IMG/VR virus record: IMGVR_UViG_3300046476_000191
Location: 1 to 38,823 of that record
Direction: 5' to 3' (one strand)
Source of the DNA: a virus
Length of the DNA: 38,823 nucleotides
The notes under the pieces: model-generated
Database searches by the model: none
Seen by the model: the letters and a program-made list of their open reading frames with translations, nothing else
What the model was told of the DNA's origin: nothing
Shown here: one piece after another, positions 29,593 to 38,731 of the stretch
How positions within the stretch are numbered: position 1 is the first letter of the stretch
Layout: every line of letters begins with the position of its first letter
Translations under genes and position numbers: made by a program

Positions 29593-30056
29593 TGCATAGT
29601 CGGGAGGGAAGCCTCGTCGGATGATGGCGGTGATGCCGATGGCGATGGTTTCAAGCGCACCTTGACGGGTTTTGGCACGTCGAGCGCCCCGCTCATCATG
29701 ATTGCCATTGATTCCATGATGGCGGCTAATCCGTTTGGGAATGTCAGCCGATAAATGGCCATGACCAGTTTCAACTGATCTTCCGGCAGGAAGCTCCCTG
29801 CAATTTCCTCGGCTTTCTCGTCGCCAATATGGCCACAGCCTGCGGCGATGATCGGCCCGATCGCGGTGCCGAACTGCCCGATCAGTCGCGGCACGATATT
29901 GTCGCCGCCGCCGAGCAGCATCACCAGCGCCGGAAACCGCGCCGCGATCGAGGCAATCGCATTGCCGTTGAGCCCGCGCACCACCAACCGCTCGCCGCTC
30001 GAAAGCTTGACCGCCTCGACCGCGGTGGCCGGCGCAATGTCCAGAAGATCTGCCAT
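29589..30056 (-). CDS. Tail assembly chaperone
   Basis: Protein of 155 residues. It has an N-terminal beta-type start (VEAVKLSSGERLVVRGLNGNAIASIAARFP), then a helical core (GFGTAIGPIIAAGCGHI and DQLKLVMAIYRLTFPNGLAAIMESMAIMM). The tail is Pro/Ser-rich. Size and fold pattern, and its place between the tail tube gene and the tape measure, match the first tail chaperone (lambda gpG-like). Such proteins coat the tape measure during tail assembly. A one-step ATGA overlap joins it to the 50-residue protein that follows. Confidence 0.75.
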   Translation of the reverse strand: MADLLDIAPATAVEAVKLSSGERLVVRGLNGNAIASIAARFPALVMLLGGGDNIVPRLIGQFGTAIGPIIAAGCGHIGDEKAEEIAGSFLPEDQLKLVMAIYRLTFPNGLAAIMESMAIMMSGALDVPKPVKVRLKPSPSASPPSSDEASLPTMQ

Positions 30057-30069
30057 TGGTTACCTCGCG

Positions 30070-30840
30070 TTACCAGCCAGCAATCCACGTCAAGGTGAAG
30101 GTCGCACCGGTGCCCGTGCCGCTGGTCGAGACTTGCGCCACCGGGTTGGCCGGCGGCGTTGCGGTGGAGGGAATGCTGCCGGGATTGGTGATGGTCGCCG
30201 TCGCGACCGCAGTCGATGTCAGCGTGGCAACGGTGAGAACGACACCGTTCCCCAACGAGATCGTGTTGCCGACCGCATAGGCCGTGCCGCCTGCTGCGAC
30301 CACCGCAACGCTGACTTTCTTGTATGGAATGTCATGGATGGTCCAGAGCCCGAACTCGCCGGTAGAGCCCGCCTGCACCTCGGCCTCGATTTCGATTTTG
30401 GAGAAGTCATCGGCGTCAGTAATAAAGCTGAAGTCGCCCGACGGGACGAACGAGACCGTGGCAATGAAGTCGACGTTCTGGCCGATCGCGTTGGTGCCGA
30501 CCACCTTGATATCGCCGGTGAACACGGTTTTTTTCAACCCGCTCAGCACGATCTGGCCGGGCGTGGTGGCATCTATCGTGGCCAGCGCGAACAGCGAAAG
30601 ATTGTTGCCAGTGATCTCGTCGAGGGTGAACTTGACGCTGGCGCCGACCGTGGTAACCGCGGTGAAGTCCTTGGTCTTGACACCGGTCCTTGAGGAGAAG
30701 TGTTCGAGCTTGTCGATCTTCGGCGTGTAGAGAAAGGACGGCGCGTTGCCGAGGTCGATAAAGGTCGACGTCCCGGTTTCCTTGAATGAGACTATTCCTT
30801 TGCCGATGTGATAGTTGGCGACGTTGGCTGACGTTGGCAT
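30070..30840 (-). CDS. Major tail tube protein with Ig-like C-terminal domain
   Basis: Protein of 256 residues. The first 165 show the tail-tube pattern: GKGIVSFKETGTSTFIDLGNAPSF, DKLEHFSSRTGVKTKDFTAVTTVG, and a long beta region ending FSFITDADDFSKIEIEAEVQ. From about 170 there is an Ala/Thr/Val-rich Ig-like extension with an SLGNGVVLTVATLTSTAVATATITN core, often exposed on the tube surface. Such domains may bind host cells weakly. Placement after the tail terminator and before the chaperones is standard. ATG 30840 is preceded by AGGAG within the 16-base gap. Confidence 0.85.
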   Translation of the reverse strand: MPTSANVANYHIGKGIVSFKETGTSTFIDLGNAPSFLYTPKIDKLEHFSSRTGVKTKDFTAVTTVGASVKFTLDEITGNNLSLFALATIDATTPGQIVLSGLKKTVFTGDIKVVGTNAIGQNVDFIATVSFVPSGDFSFITDADDFSKIEIEAEVQAGSTGEFGLWTIHDIPYKKVSVAVVAAGGTAYAVGNTISLGNGVVLTVATLTSTAVATATITNPGSIPSTATPPANPVAQVSTSGTGTGATFTLTWIAGW

Positions 30841-30856
30841 GGTGGTGTTTCTCCTG

Positions 30857-31294
30857 TCAGAGGTCGGCTGGTTTCAGCGGATACTTGAACGTGAACTTCA
30901 TCTGCAGCGCGCCGTACTGCTTTTCGGCCCAGCCAACCGATGTCTCGCAGCCGATATAGCTGATCTTGCCGTTAGTCCCGGTCTGCGCGTTGAGCACAGC
31001 ATCGGACAGCACCAGCTTCATTAGATCGACCCGGAACGTGGTGAGGTCACTTCCGATCTCGCTGGATTGCTCGACGATCTGGATCTCCGGCGACATCTCC
31101 ACCAGCAGTGGCCGGCCCGATGGCCGCGATCCATCATTGCCGGCAACCACATCCTCATCGCCGTCGAGCACCAGCGCCGCCGGCATCTGGTCGTCGGTGA
31201 TGTCGGTATTGTTGCGATGGACCGAGCGCATGTTCGGCACGGAAGCCACAACCTCGACCAGCCGCGCCAGGATGTTTTCGCGAATGTCAGTCAT
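30857..31294 (-). CDS. Tail terminator protein
   Basis: Protein of 145 residues. Features are an N-terminal helix (IRENILARLVEVVASVPNMR), a central beta-hairpin block (PAALVLDGDEDVV; LLVEMSPEIQIVEQ) and a helix/strand end (LMKLVLSDAVLNAQTGTNGKISYIGCETSVG). This is the common tail terminator fold. It caps the growing tail tube and fixes tail length. Its position directly before the tail tube gene, with a small overlap with the preceding gene, supports the call, although the family assignment is by pattern only. Confidence 0.68.
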   Translation of the reverse strand: MTDIRENILARLVEVVASVPNMRSVHRNNTDITDDQMPAALVLDGDEDVVAGNDGSRPSGRPLLVEMSPEIQIVEQSSEIGSDLTTFRVDLMKLVLSDAVLNAQTGTNGKISYIGCETSVGWAEKQYGALQMKFTFKYPLKPADL

Positions 31295-31634
31295 CGGTGG
31301 CTTTCAGCAGGAACCGCACCTCGCCCTGATCCTCGCCGTTCGGACTGCCGCGCAGTTCATAGGAACGCACGATCCAGTCGCCGCCATTGAATGTCAGCGC
31401 CGCGTCCTGCCAGTCGTCGCGCGTGATCCCGGCCGCCACCAGTTCCGGGATGCGCGCAAACGCGCCCGGCCCCATGCCGCGCACATCCGCCGATGCACCC
31501 GCCGGCAACTGCTTTGGCCTGGTGTCGTCGATCACGGTCAGCGACGCCTCGATCTCGCCCTGGATGAACGTGGCCGGCACACCGATCGCGGCATAGACGG
31601 GATCGTAGAGCGCTATGCTGTAGTCGATCGTCAT
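31287..31634 (-). CDS. Head-tail joining (head closure) protein
   Basis: Protein of 115 residues with the recurring rhizobial phage pattern DYSIALYDPVYAAIGVPATF, then a beta barrel (IEASLTVIDDTRPKQLP) and WQDAALTFNGGDWIVRSYELRG. Proteins of this shape close the connector after packaging. The start overlaps the connector gene's stop by 4 bases (ATGA), and its end overlaps the tail terminator gene, giving one compact connector module. Confidence 0.72.
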   Translation of the reverse strand: MTIDYSIALYDPVYAAIGVPATFIQGEIEASLTVIDDTRPKQLPAGASADVRGMGPGAFARIPELVAAGITRDDWQDAALTFNGGDWIVRSYELRGSPNGEDQGEVRFLLKATDD

Positions 31635-32287
31635 ACGTATTGCCGGCGGAACAGGTCGATCGACTCCGCCACCGATTGCGACATGCCATAGGTCGAGTTC
31701 AGCGGTTCGGAAAAATACGCAACGCGGGTGTCGCCGTGAGCCAGTTCACGCACAGATGGATCGCGCGACGAATAGGCCCGCCGCTGCCGCACCGACTCGA
31801 TCACCGCGCTTTGCAGCGTCGCGGGTGCTGCGTCCGGCAGATCATAGCCGCCGGAATACTGCGCCACGATCCGGCCGGACCACAGACCGGAATGCGGCCA
31901 CAACAGGCCAGATGCCGCGTTGAGATCGTAATCGGCCGGATCGATGTCGGTACCGTCGATCGAAAGCGACACAATCTCGGTCACCGGATATTGCATCAGC
32001 ACCAGCGGGATCGGCTGCGGCGAGGTGCCGAACGATCGCGCCTGCGGGCACAGCCGGTTGCTGGCATTGAAGGCAAAGGTTTCCTCGACCTCGACCAGCG
32101 CCAGGATCCGGTCGCAATATTCCGCGATCTGTTTCGACAGCCGGGTGATGCGCGCCTGCAGCGCCGCGTTCTCGGCAGTCCCCGCGATGCCGAGTTCGAG
32201 CTTGAGGTCGTCGAGCGTGATCAGGTCGGTCTCGATGTTGGTCATCGGCTGCAGGACCAGGAAAGAATGACCCCAGGCGCCGCTCAT
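31631..32287 (-). CDS. Head-tail connector protein (HK97 gp6-like)
   Basis: Protein of 218 residues from ATG 32287. A second start at 32245 ([15 protein letters not shown]) is possible. [41 protein letters not shown] is the typical helical start of gp6-like connectors. A beta strand region with [26 protein letters not shown] and [28 protein letters not shown] follows, again characteristic. It should form the ring beneath the portal. The ATGA overlap with the collagen-like gene shows that it is translated with it. Confidence 0.82.
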   Translation of the reverse strand: MSGAWGHSFLVLQPMTNIETDLITLDDLKLELGIAGTAENAALQARITRLSKQIAEYCDRILALVEVEETFAFNASNRLCPQARSFGTSPQPIPLVLMQYPVTEIVSLSIDGTDIDPADYDLNAASGLLWPHSGLWSGRIVAQYSGGYDLPDAAPATLQSAVIESVRQRRAYSSRDPSVRELAHGDTRVAYFSEPLNSTYGMSQSVAESIDLFRRQYV

Positions 32288-32991
32288 GCCACCGCCTCCT
32301 GGTAGTAGCGCTCGATGGCCGGCAGCAGATCGCACGTCAGCCTGGTGCCGTCCGAAAGATGAAACACCACATCGTAATCGACCATCACGGCCTTGACGAC
32401 CGACACCCCCGGCAGACCTTGCGGCCCCGACATTCCACGCTCGCCCCGCTCGCCTTTTTCACCGCGGTCGCCCGGCTTGCCCTTGACGCCCTTGGCGCCG
32501 AGCATCCAGCCATCGCCCGGCAACGGCCCAGGGTCATCCCTGACCGCGCGCCACTCCGAGCCGTTGAAGGCGACCACATCCATTGACCGATAGGCCTCGG
32601 ATGGGCTGTAGAGCCCACAGGCGCGTCCTGGATAGCCGGACTCTCCGGCATCGCCCTTCTCACCAATCGCGCCACGCTCGCCCTCCGGCCCCGTAGCGCC
32701 CCGTTCTCCAGGCACGCCACGATCACCAACCGGTCCAGGCAAACCATGCAATCCGTCGCGTCCGTCGCGGCCAGGTTCTCCCGATTTCCCAGGCTCGCCG
32801 GGAGGACCGATCGGCCCAGGTTTGCCGGGAGATCCGGCCGAACCAGTCTCGCCGCGCTCCCCCGTTGGGCCAGGCTGGCGCAATAGTTCGGCCAGCTCGT
32901 CGAACCTGGCCTGCAATGCAACGCGCGCGCTGCGTTCCTCAGCCACCAACTCACCGGCAGCGTCAATGATCGCCTGATAGTCAAGCTGCAT
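32284..32991 (-). CDS. Collagen-like virion protein
   Basis: Protein of 235 residues. A helical coiled-coil start (about 1-38) leads into an interrupted Gly-X-Y run from about 39 to 125 ([14 protein letters not shown] ... DAGESGYPG). A short folded segment [29 protein letters not shown] follows, resembling small carbohydrate-binding modules. A second Gly-X-Y run (about 165-200) and a beta-type C-terminal domain complete it. Phage collagen-like proteins usually form fibres or tail spikes. Here the gene lies between portal (11-base overlap) and connector, which would suit a head or neck decoration. Triple-helix formation is inferred from the repeat alone. Confidence 0.85.
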   Translation of the reverse strand: MQLDYQAIIDAAGELVAEERSARVALQARFDELAELLRQPGPTGERGETGSAGSPGKPGPIGPPGEPGKSGEPGRDGRDGLHGLPGPVGDRGVPGERGATGPEGERGAIGEKGDAGESGYPGRACGLYSPSEAYRSMDVVAFNGSEWRAVRDDPGPLPGDGWMLGAKGVKGKPGDRGEKGERGERGMSGPQGLPGVSVVKAVMVDYDVVFHLSDGTRLTCDLLPAIERYYQEAVA

Positions 32992-34399
32992 GACGATCCC
33001 TCGCCTGCCTCATTAAACCCAGCGCATATGCCTTCTGCTCGGCCGGATTGGCTGCCGGTGGCTTCGCCTGGTCGGTCGGGGGTGTCGGCGGTGCAGGTTT
33101 CGGCGGCTGCGATTGCGGCGCCTCGAACGAGAGCGGCACCATCTGCTGTTGCACGCGAGGTTCGTCACCCTTCTTCGCCGCAGCCAGGCCCATGATCCGA
33201 CGCGCATCGTTCGGCGCGTGGATGCCGGCTTGCACCGATCGAGCCAAGCCGTCGATCTGATCCTTGAACATCGAGCGCAGCAGCGCGCTGGTGTCGAATT
33301 CGGTCCATTCCCTGCCCGCCGGCAACGCCGACAGGCCGATGAAAGCGTCGATCGCCTGCTCGATATGGTTGATGACGAAGCCCAGCCCCGAGGCGAGCCA
33401 TTCCGCCATCATCGCCTCGGTGGTTTTCTGCGTGGCGGTGTCGTGGATGCCGAGCAGGATCCCCGGTACGCCGAACACCGCGGCGATCTTCTGGTCGGTC
33501 AGTTTCTGCTGTTCGACGATCTGCGCATCCTCGGCCGAGATCGAGATCGGCTGGAACTTGAGCCCGTGGGTCAGGATCGGCACGCCGCCGGCGTTCATCC
33601 CCTTGGCCTGCTCGTTCCAGCGCGCGCGCAGCGCCTCAACGTCCGGCTGTTTGATCTGCAGGTCGGTGGTCAGCACGCCGGATGGCCGGCTCATGTTGTT
33701 GGCGAACGTCGTGGTGGAATTGTACATCGAAGAGTAGGCGGCGACTTCCGGCGCCAGCGCCGACAGCCAGGTCTCGCCGATCAGCGGATTGCGCCTGGTG
33801 TCGAGCTTGACATGCAGCACGTCGCGCGCCGGTATCACCAGCGAATTTTCGGCAAGGCTGATCATGTTAACCAGCGGGTTGATGCCGATCTCGTAAAAGA
33901 TTTCGGAAAATACCTGACCCTCGATCCTGATCTCGCGCACCCGGCAGGAACGCGGATCGGTCCAGTGCAGCGCCTCGACTTCCTGGCGATCGTTGCGCTG
34001 CGCGATCCAGTAGGAATTGCCGGTGTAGAGCAGTGAGCGGATCAGGTGCACCAGAAAATCGGACGGTGTCTGGTAGGAGCTCGGCGCCCGCAACAGCCGC
34101 GACAGCGCCGATGTGGTCACCGTCTCGGTGCCGCCATTGCTTCCCTCGCGCTTGTGGTAGCCCGGCAATTGCGCGATGGCGCGGATATAGGCCCAGACGC
34201 AGGCCTCGACCGTCGAGCACGACGGCGGCGCCAGTGGATCATAGTCCATCTGCCAATAGTTGAGATATTGCCCCCAGTCATTCGGCAGCACGCCACCCGA
34301 GACCGTGTAAGGCCCCGGATGGTAGTTACCCTCGCCGGACGGGTTGGCTTTCTGGCGCGGAGTAATCATCCGCGCCAGCGATTGCATGATCGAGGCCAT
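32981..34399 (-). CDS. Portal protein (HK97 family)
   Basis: Protein of 472 residues from ATG 34399 (a TTG lies one codon earlier). Typical HK97 portal features are seen: [24 protein letters not shown], then [39 protein letters not shown], and the conserved [28 protein letters not shown] block near 320. The C-terminus is Pro-rich. The portal is the dodecameric DNA gate of the head. Gene order (terminase, protease/capsid, portal, connectors) is HK97-like but with capsid before portal. Confidence 0.93.
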   Translation of the reverse strand: MASIMQSLARMITPRQKANPSGEGNYHPGPYTVSGGVLPNDWGQYLNYWQMDYDPLAPPSCSTVEACVWAYIRAIAQLPGYHKREGSNGGTETVTTSALSRLLRAPSSYQTPSDFLVHLIRSLLYTGNSYWIAQRNDRQEVEALHWTDPRSCRVREIRIEGQVFSEIFYEIGINPLVNMISLAENSLVIPARDVLHVKLDTRRNPLIGETWLSALAPEVAAYSSMYNSTTTFANNMSRPSGVLTTDLQIKQPDVEALRARWNEQAKGMNAGGVPILTHGLKFQPISISAEDAQIVEQQKLTDQKIAAVFGVPGILLGIHDTATQKTTEAMMAEWLASGLGFVINHIEQAIDAFIGLSALPAGREWTEFDTSALLRSMFKDQIDGLARSVQAGIHAPNDARRIMGLAAAKKGDEPRVQQQMVPLSFEAPQSQPPKPAPPTPPTDQAKPPAANPAEQKAYALGLMRQARDRHAA

Positions 34400-34402
34400 C
34401 AA

Positions 34403-34732
34403 TCAGGACTTGGGCACGTCGCGTGTCTTGTAGTCGGCACCCTCGTCGGGCTTCATGGCCCGCCGTTTTGTAATCCCGCCTTCCGGTGGCGGCGGCGGTT
34501 CTTCGTTGAGCGCATCCTGTTGCGCCTGCGCCCAGGCATGCGCCGAATCGAGCGCGGTCTGGCGCTCGGCGTCGTCGAGCGGCGGATGTTCGTGCTCAGG
34601 GTCGTACAGCACGGCCGGGTCGACCGCCCAATGGTTGTTGATGGCGGAGTCGGCATCGGCCGCCGTCATCGTCAGGCGGTTGTCGCGGTAAGGCCCGCAC
34701 AACACCATCACCTGTTTGGTTTCGTCTGCCAT
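34403..34732 (-). CDS. Hypothetical protein between capsid and portal
   Basis: Protein of 109 residues. A compact start VMVLCGPYRDNRLTMTAADADSAINNHWAVDP is followed by an acidic/proline-rich half (YDPEHEHPPLDDAERQT, then EEPPPPPEGGITKRR). Family not recognised. Its position between the fused protease/capsid gene and the portal, with 9 bases to the former and 3 to the latter, makes a structural or assembly accessory likely. Confidence 0.65.
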   Translation of the reverse strand: MADETKQVMVLCGPYRDNRLTMTAADADSAINNHWAVDPAVLYDPEHEHPPLDDAERQTALDSAHAWAQAQQDALNEEPPPPPEGGITKRRAMKPDEGADYKTRDVPKS

Positions 34733-34741
34733 TGTCAGCTC

Positions 34742-36736
34742 CTACCAGGCCGTAATGCCGGAAATGAACTGCACCATGCTGGTGCGGCGCATCGCCCAGG
34801 TGACGTACATCGACATCCGGACCGCAACCGCGTCGGTCTGGAACAGCGACCGCATCGGGACTGCGAGGACGCCGGACCCTTGCGTGCCGGTGCCGAGCGC
34901 CAGCGGCGTGGTGTCCTCCTCATGCAGCGTGGCATCGGTAGACACCGCAAACCGCGGGCTATCGCCGGTGGCGGTGGCAAAGTCGGCTGCATCGACCGCA
35001 ATCACCGTGCCGGCGGGGCAGGATTGCGAGACGATGAACCGGGCCTGGAACTTGGCGGATGCCTCGGCCTGGCTGGCGAACAGGAAATCGCCGGTCGTGG
35101 TCTGCGCAAAGCCAAGACTGAGTGCCTGCGACGGGTTGAGGATGATGGCAATATCGCGGCCGCCGCCGGCGTTGATGATGGTGCCGATCAGGTTTTTCAG
35201 ATCCGCCACCATCGCCGACGTTGACGGCGTCAAAACCGACGGCGTCAGTGTCGATAGCCCGTTGAGCAGGCCGGCCGGACGAACGCCGGCGGACGCCGCG
35301 ACGTTGTCGATCAGATAGGCATCGAGCGCCATCGAGGTGTCGTCACTCATGGCCTGGCGGATGATCTGCTCGATCGACTGCGCCCCATAATTGGCCATCT
35401 CCTCGGTGAAGGTCGAGATCACCGACAGCTTGGTCGGCGACAGCGACACCGTGGTGAAGGACGCCCGCTTGACCGGTTTGGCCGAGCCTTCCCCGGTCCA
35501 GGCGCCCGCCAGCGTCTTGCTGGTCGTCCTTACCGGGATCTTGAGCACGCCGTTGTTTCCGAAGGTATAGCGCACGCCCATGTTGGCGAGCGGCAGATAG
35601 ATGCTTTTGGCGATCAGCCGGTCGAGGAACGGCGTGACATCGGTCTGGATCAGTTCCGCCGCCCAGGTCGACACCGTGGTGTTGGCGGGGTTGACCGCGG
35701 CGCGCAACACCATGTCGGTGACTTCGGTGTGTTTGCCGCCACCCTTGTACATGTCGCGGAGCGTGCGACCGAGGTCCGGATCGTGCAAGGCCTGCGCCTT
35801 GGTCCAGGCCGCGAGTGCCCGGAACTGGTGATCGGAGGCCTCGAGCTTCTTTTGCGGGATCGTCGGCCGCGCCGGATCGCTGGTTTCCCTGGCCTTGACG
35901 ATCGACGGCGCCATGATCGGCTCGTGCTCGACCGTGCGGGGTGGTTGCGGGGTCTCTGCAACGTTGCCGAACAGGGTCCGCTCGGCCTCCTGGTGACTTT
36001 TCAGTTCGGCCCTGGCTTCACCGATCTGCGACGGCAGATCGTCGCGGTAGCGTTTCACCTCGTCCTCGTTCATTTCGGTTTTCGAGGCGAGCTCTTCGTA
36101 ATTCGCGAGCAAGGCATTCAGCGTCTGCTGCGCGTTCTGGATCTTGTTTGAAATGGTCTCTTGTCTGGACATGGGTGCGCTCTTTCGCGCTTGAGGTGCG
36201 AAGGCAGGCTTGCCGGTTTGATCCGCGAAGCTTCGTGCAGACTCGCCGAAGACTTCCGCGACAATTTCGTCAGAGAGGTTGAGGGATTTTGCGATTGCGA
36301 TCGCGTTCGGGTTTGCCGGCACAGAGACCAGCGAGCATTCGAGCACCTCGCTTTTCGTGAACCGGAACGGCCCGAATTCCTTGTTGGCTTCTTTCGTCAG
36401 TGGCTCGCGCGCCAATGGCTTGAAACCGACAGACACGGTGCGCAGGTGACCGCCGCGCACCAGGCCGCGGATGTATTGTCCTTTCGGCCAATGGGTAAAA
36501 TCGGCCCAGGCAATACTGCCAACCAGTTGATTGCCGACCTGGCGGATGTTGGTCCAGCTGCCGAGTTGTTCGTCCTTGTTGTGATTGTACAGAACAGGCG
36601 GCGGCGTCTTGATCCGGTCGAGCTGCCAGCCCTTCGGGTCGATCACGTCGCCCATGCGGTCGATGGTGTCGTCCGACATGACGAATTCATCCGGCTCGCC
36701 GCCCGGAGGCGGCGCCGATTTCACGGCATAACGCAT
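34742..36736 (-). CDS. Fused prohead protease and HK97-type major capsid protein
   Basis: Protein of 664 residues. Residues 1-160 are the U35-type prohead protease: H52 in LYNHNKDEQLG, S102 in RTVSVGFKPL, and the LECSLVSVPANPNA end. Residues 189-255 are a helical delta/scaffold region (SNKIQNAQQTLNALLANYEEL). About 290-664 is the HK97 capsid fold, with TTVSTWAAELIQTDVTPFLDRL, SLSPTKLSVISTFTEEMANY and the C-terminal strands. Natural protease-capsid fusions are known in some phages. An in-frame ATG at 36172 (residue 189, M-S-R-Q-E-T) could initiate a separate capsid chain of 476 residues. ATG 36736 has AGAGGA upstream. Confidence 0.9.
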   Translation of the reverse strand: MRYAVKSAPPPGGEPDEFVMSDDTIDRMGDVIDPKGWQLDRIKTPPPVLYNHNKDEQLGSWTNIRQVGNQLVGSIAWADFTHWPKGQYIRGLVRGGHLRTVSVGFKPLAREPLTKEANKEFGPFRFTKSEVLECSLVSVPANPNAIAIAKSLNLSDEIVAEVFGESARSFADQTGKPAFAPQARKSAPMSRQETISNKIQNAQQTLNALLANYEELASKTEMNEDEVKRYRDDLPSQIGEARAELKSHQEAERTLFGNVAETPQPPRTVEHEPIMAPSIVKARETSDPARPTIPQKKLEASDHQFRALAAWTKAQALHDPDLGRTLRDMYKGGGKHTEVTDMVLRAAVNPANTTVSTWAAELIQTDVTPFLDRLIAKSIYLPLANMGVRYTFGNNGVLKIPVRTTSKTLAGAWTGEGSAKPVKRASFTTVSLSPTKLSVISTFTEEMANYGAQSIEQIIRQAMSDDTSMALDAYLIDNVAASAGVRPAGLLNGLSTLTPSVLTPSTSAMVADLKNLIGTIINAGGGRDIAIILNPSQALSLGFAQTTTGDFLFASQAEASAKFQARFIVSQSCPAGTVIAVDAADFATATGDSPRFAVSTDATLHEEDTTPLALGTGTQGSGVLAVPMRSLFQTDAVAVRMSMYVTWAMRRTSMVQFISGITAW

Positions 36737-36755
36737 GTGGTTGTCCTCTGGTTCG

Positions 36756-37100
36756 CTAGCTCTCGATCACGACGCCAAACTGGCAGGCCGCGCTCTGCAT
36801 TATGGGTGCTGCCGCAGTACCCGAGCGCAACTTGACCGCCTTGCAGCAGCGCATCCGGTCCGGATTGAGCATGACCATGGAATTGACCGAAACATTGAAC
36901 GCGAGTTCGGTTCCTGGCACGCCGTCATGCAGATCGTAAAAGATCGTGCCGTCCGGCGATCCCTGGATGGTGACCAGCGCCGGCGTCCAGGTTGCCGGCA
37001 TCACCAGGCCGACGATCGCGGTCGCCCCGGTCAGGTCAACGATGGCGGACATCGTGCCCCGCGCGGCAAAGGCGGCCGGACGTACTGAAATCGTCGTCAT
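36756..37100 (-). CDS. Small virion-associated protein upstream of capsid
   Basis: Protein of 114 residues from ATG 37100 with GGGAAAA upstream. The sequence is beta-rich with small hydrophobic strands (TMSAIVDLTGATAIVGLVMPATWTPALVTIQGSPDG). It has a LNPDRMRCCKAVKLRSG segment with two adjacent Cys and a beta C-terminus. It resembles small surface or decoration proteins of phage heads, but I do not recognise the family. It lies between terminase and protease/capsid genes. Confidence 0.65.
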   Translation of the reverse strand: MTTISVRPAAFAARGTMSAIVDLTGATAIVGLVMPATWTPALVTIQGSPDGTIFYDLHDGVPGTELAFNVSVNSMVMLNPDRMRCCKAVKLRSGTAAAPIMQSAACQFGVVIES

Positions 37101-37111
37101 GATGTTTTCCC

Positions 37112-38731
37112 TTAACCGATCAGCGCCGCGATGTCGTATTCCGGCGCCGGCGTCGTTACCTTGAGCGCACCGATCGCCATCAGTGCCGCAACGGCGAGAT
37201 CGATGCGGCCGTTGCCCCGCCGCTTTTCCGGCTTGCGGTTTTGTTGCGGCGTGCCCGCCGGCCCGCGCACCAGCATGGTGTTGGCAATGCACCAGCGCAG
37301 CACCGGATGCGCGCCGTGGCGGATCCTCCCCTCGGTACACTCGACCTCGAATGCCGAGATCGCCGGCGTGTAGCTCTTGTAGCCCTGGATGAACGGCTCG
37401 AGCGGCAGCGTCACGCCGGTGCGCTCGCAGGCCTGGCGCAGCGCGTTGCTGTTCCAGGTGTCGAACGCGACCGCCACCAGGTTCATGCCCTCGATCGCGG
37501 CGGCGATGTCGCCGACGACATAATCATAGTCGATCGCCAACCCTGGAGTAGACCGCAGCGCGCCACCGTTGATCCATGCCGCATAGGGTGCGGCGTCGCG
37601 CATCTCGCGGGTCGCAACCGTGCGCCCCGGCGTCCAGGCCAGCGGCTTCAGGTGCACAATCCCGGCGTTGTCCTCGGCCGCCAGTACCATCGCGGTGAGA
37701 TCGAGCCGGGCCGACAGATCAAGTCCGGCATAGACCGGACGTCCGTCGCGGAAGATCTTTTCGTCGATCGGATCGTTGCCGAGTGCCCACACGCTCGGCG
37801 TCACCAGCAGGTCCGGCGCCGCCGAGATCCGTTGATTGCAGCGCAAATTGCGGAACGCGCTCTCGCTCGACGGCAGCCGCCGCGCCTGGCGCGCTTCTTT
37901 CAACAGCGTGCCGGCATCGAGGAAAATACCGAATGCCGGATTGCACGCCCGGATCACGTCCTCGTCGAACACGTCGGCATCGACAGGTGCCGCCGTCAGA
38001 TCGACCACGATCGAGGGATCGACCCCGGCCAGGCCGTCGTCGATCAGTTGCGACAGCGGATGCTCGTCATCCTCGGCCTGCGTCGACAGCACGATGCCGA
38101 GCGCGCGCTTGCGCTTGCCCATGCCCGTCGTCAGCGCGTCGAGCAGCCGGCGATCCCGCGTCTGTGCCAGCTCGTCATACGCCCACCAGGACGGTGCCAG
38201 GCCGTGGCCACGTCGCGCATCGGCCGACAGCGCTTCATAGACCGAGCCAATGCCTGGCCCCGAAATCACTTCGATGCAGCGCCGTTGCCCGCCGCGGCGG
38301 ATGTTCACCACCGCTGCGAATTCCGGAACCCGCTCGATGATCGCCGACATCTCGCCGTGCATCAGACTCGACTGCAGCCGGTTCACCGCGGCCGAATAAC
38401 ACTCGCCGCGTTCTTCGGCTTCCGGCCCCAGCAGATGGCAAAGCGCCAGCCCCGAGACCAGCCCGGTCTTGCCATTGCCGCGCGGTTCAGATCTAACCGC
38501 AATGCGGACATCGGTCGCCCCATAGATGCGCTCGATGAACCGCCGTTGATTGGGCAACAGTTGCAGCTTCTTCCCGATCAAGATGCCTTTGGTAATCGGC
38601 AGAAATTCGAGAAATGCGATCACCCTTTCGACACGCGACAGCCCCTTGCGTTCCCACGGCAGAGATCGCTTGCGCTTGCCCTTCAGACCGGCAGCAGCCT
38701 GGCGTTGCAGTGCAGTGGAATTACCCGTCAC
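37112..38731 (-). CDS. terL: Terminase large subunit
   Basis: Protein of 539 residues, GTG start at 38731. The ATPase half has Walker A SEPRGNGKTG (about 81-90) and the Walker B strand APSWWAYDEL near residue 185. The C-terminal nuclease half includes YAGLDLSARLDLTAMVLA (first metal-binding Asp), AFDTWNSNALRQ and a late Asp in RIDLAVAALMAIG. This is the motor that pumps and cuts DNA. There is no recognisable small subunit upstream: the 199 bases between this start and the HNH gene (across the joined ends) hold no gene I can support. The preceding bases end with a short frame overlapping the GTG, but it has no convincing start. Confidence 0.92.
   Translation of the reverse strand: MTGNSTALQRQAAAGLKGKRKRSLPWERKGLSRVERVIAFLEFLPITKGILIGKKLQLLPNQRRFIERIYGATDVRIAVRSEPRGNGKTGLVSGLALCHLLGPEAEERGECYSAAVNRLQSSLMHGEMSAIIERVPEFAAVVNIRRGGQRRCIEVISGPGIGSVYEALSADARRGHGLAPSWWAYDELAQTRDRRLLDALTTGMGKRKRALGIVLSTQAEDDEHPLSQLIDDGLAGVDPSIVVDLTAAPVDADVFDEDVIRACNPAFGIFLDAGTLLKEARQARRLPSSESAFRNLRCNQRISAAPDLLVTPSVWALGNDPIDEKIFRDGRPVYAGLDLSARLDLTAMVLAAEDNAGIVHLKPLAWTPGRTVATREMRDAAPYAAWINGGALRSTPGLAIDYDYVVGDIAAAIEGMNLVAVAFDTWNSNALRQACERTGVTLPLEPFIQGYKSYTPAISAFEVECTEGRIRHGAHPVLRWCIANTMLVRGPAGTPQQNRKPEKRRGNGRIDLAVAALMAIGALKVTTPAPEYDIAALIG

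Noticed and set aside
29440-29700. Programmed frameshift in the tail chaperone gene
   Set aside because: No heptamer fits a -1 slip with the correct frame, and the second chaperone has its own coupled ATG.
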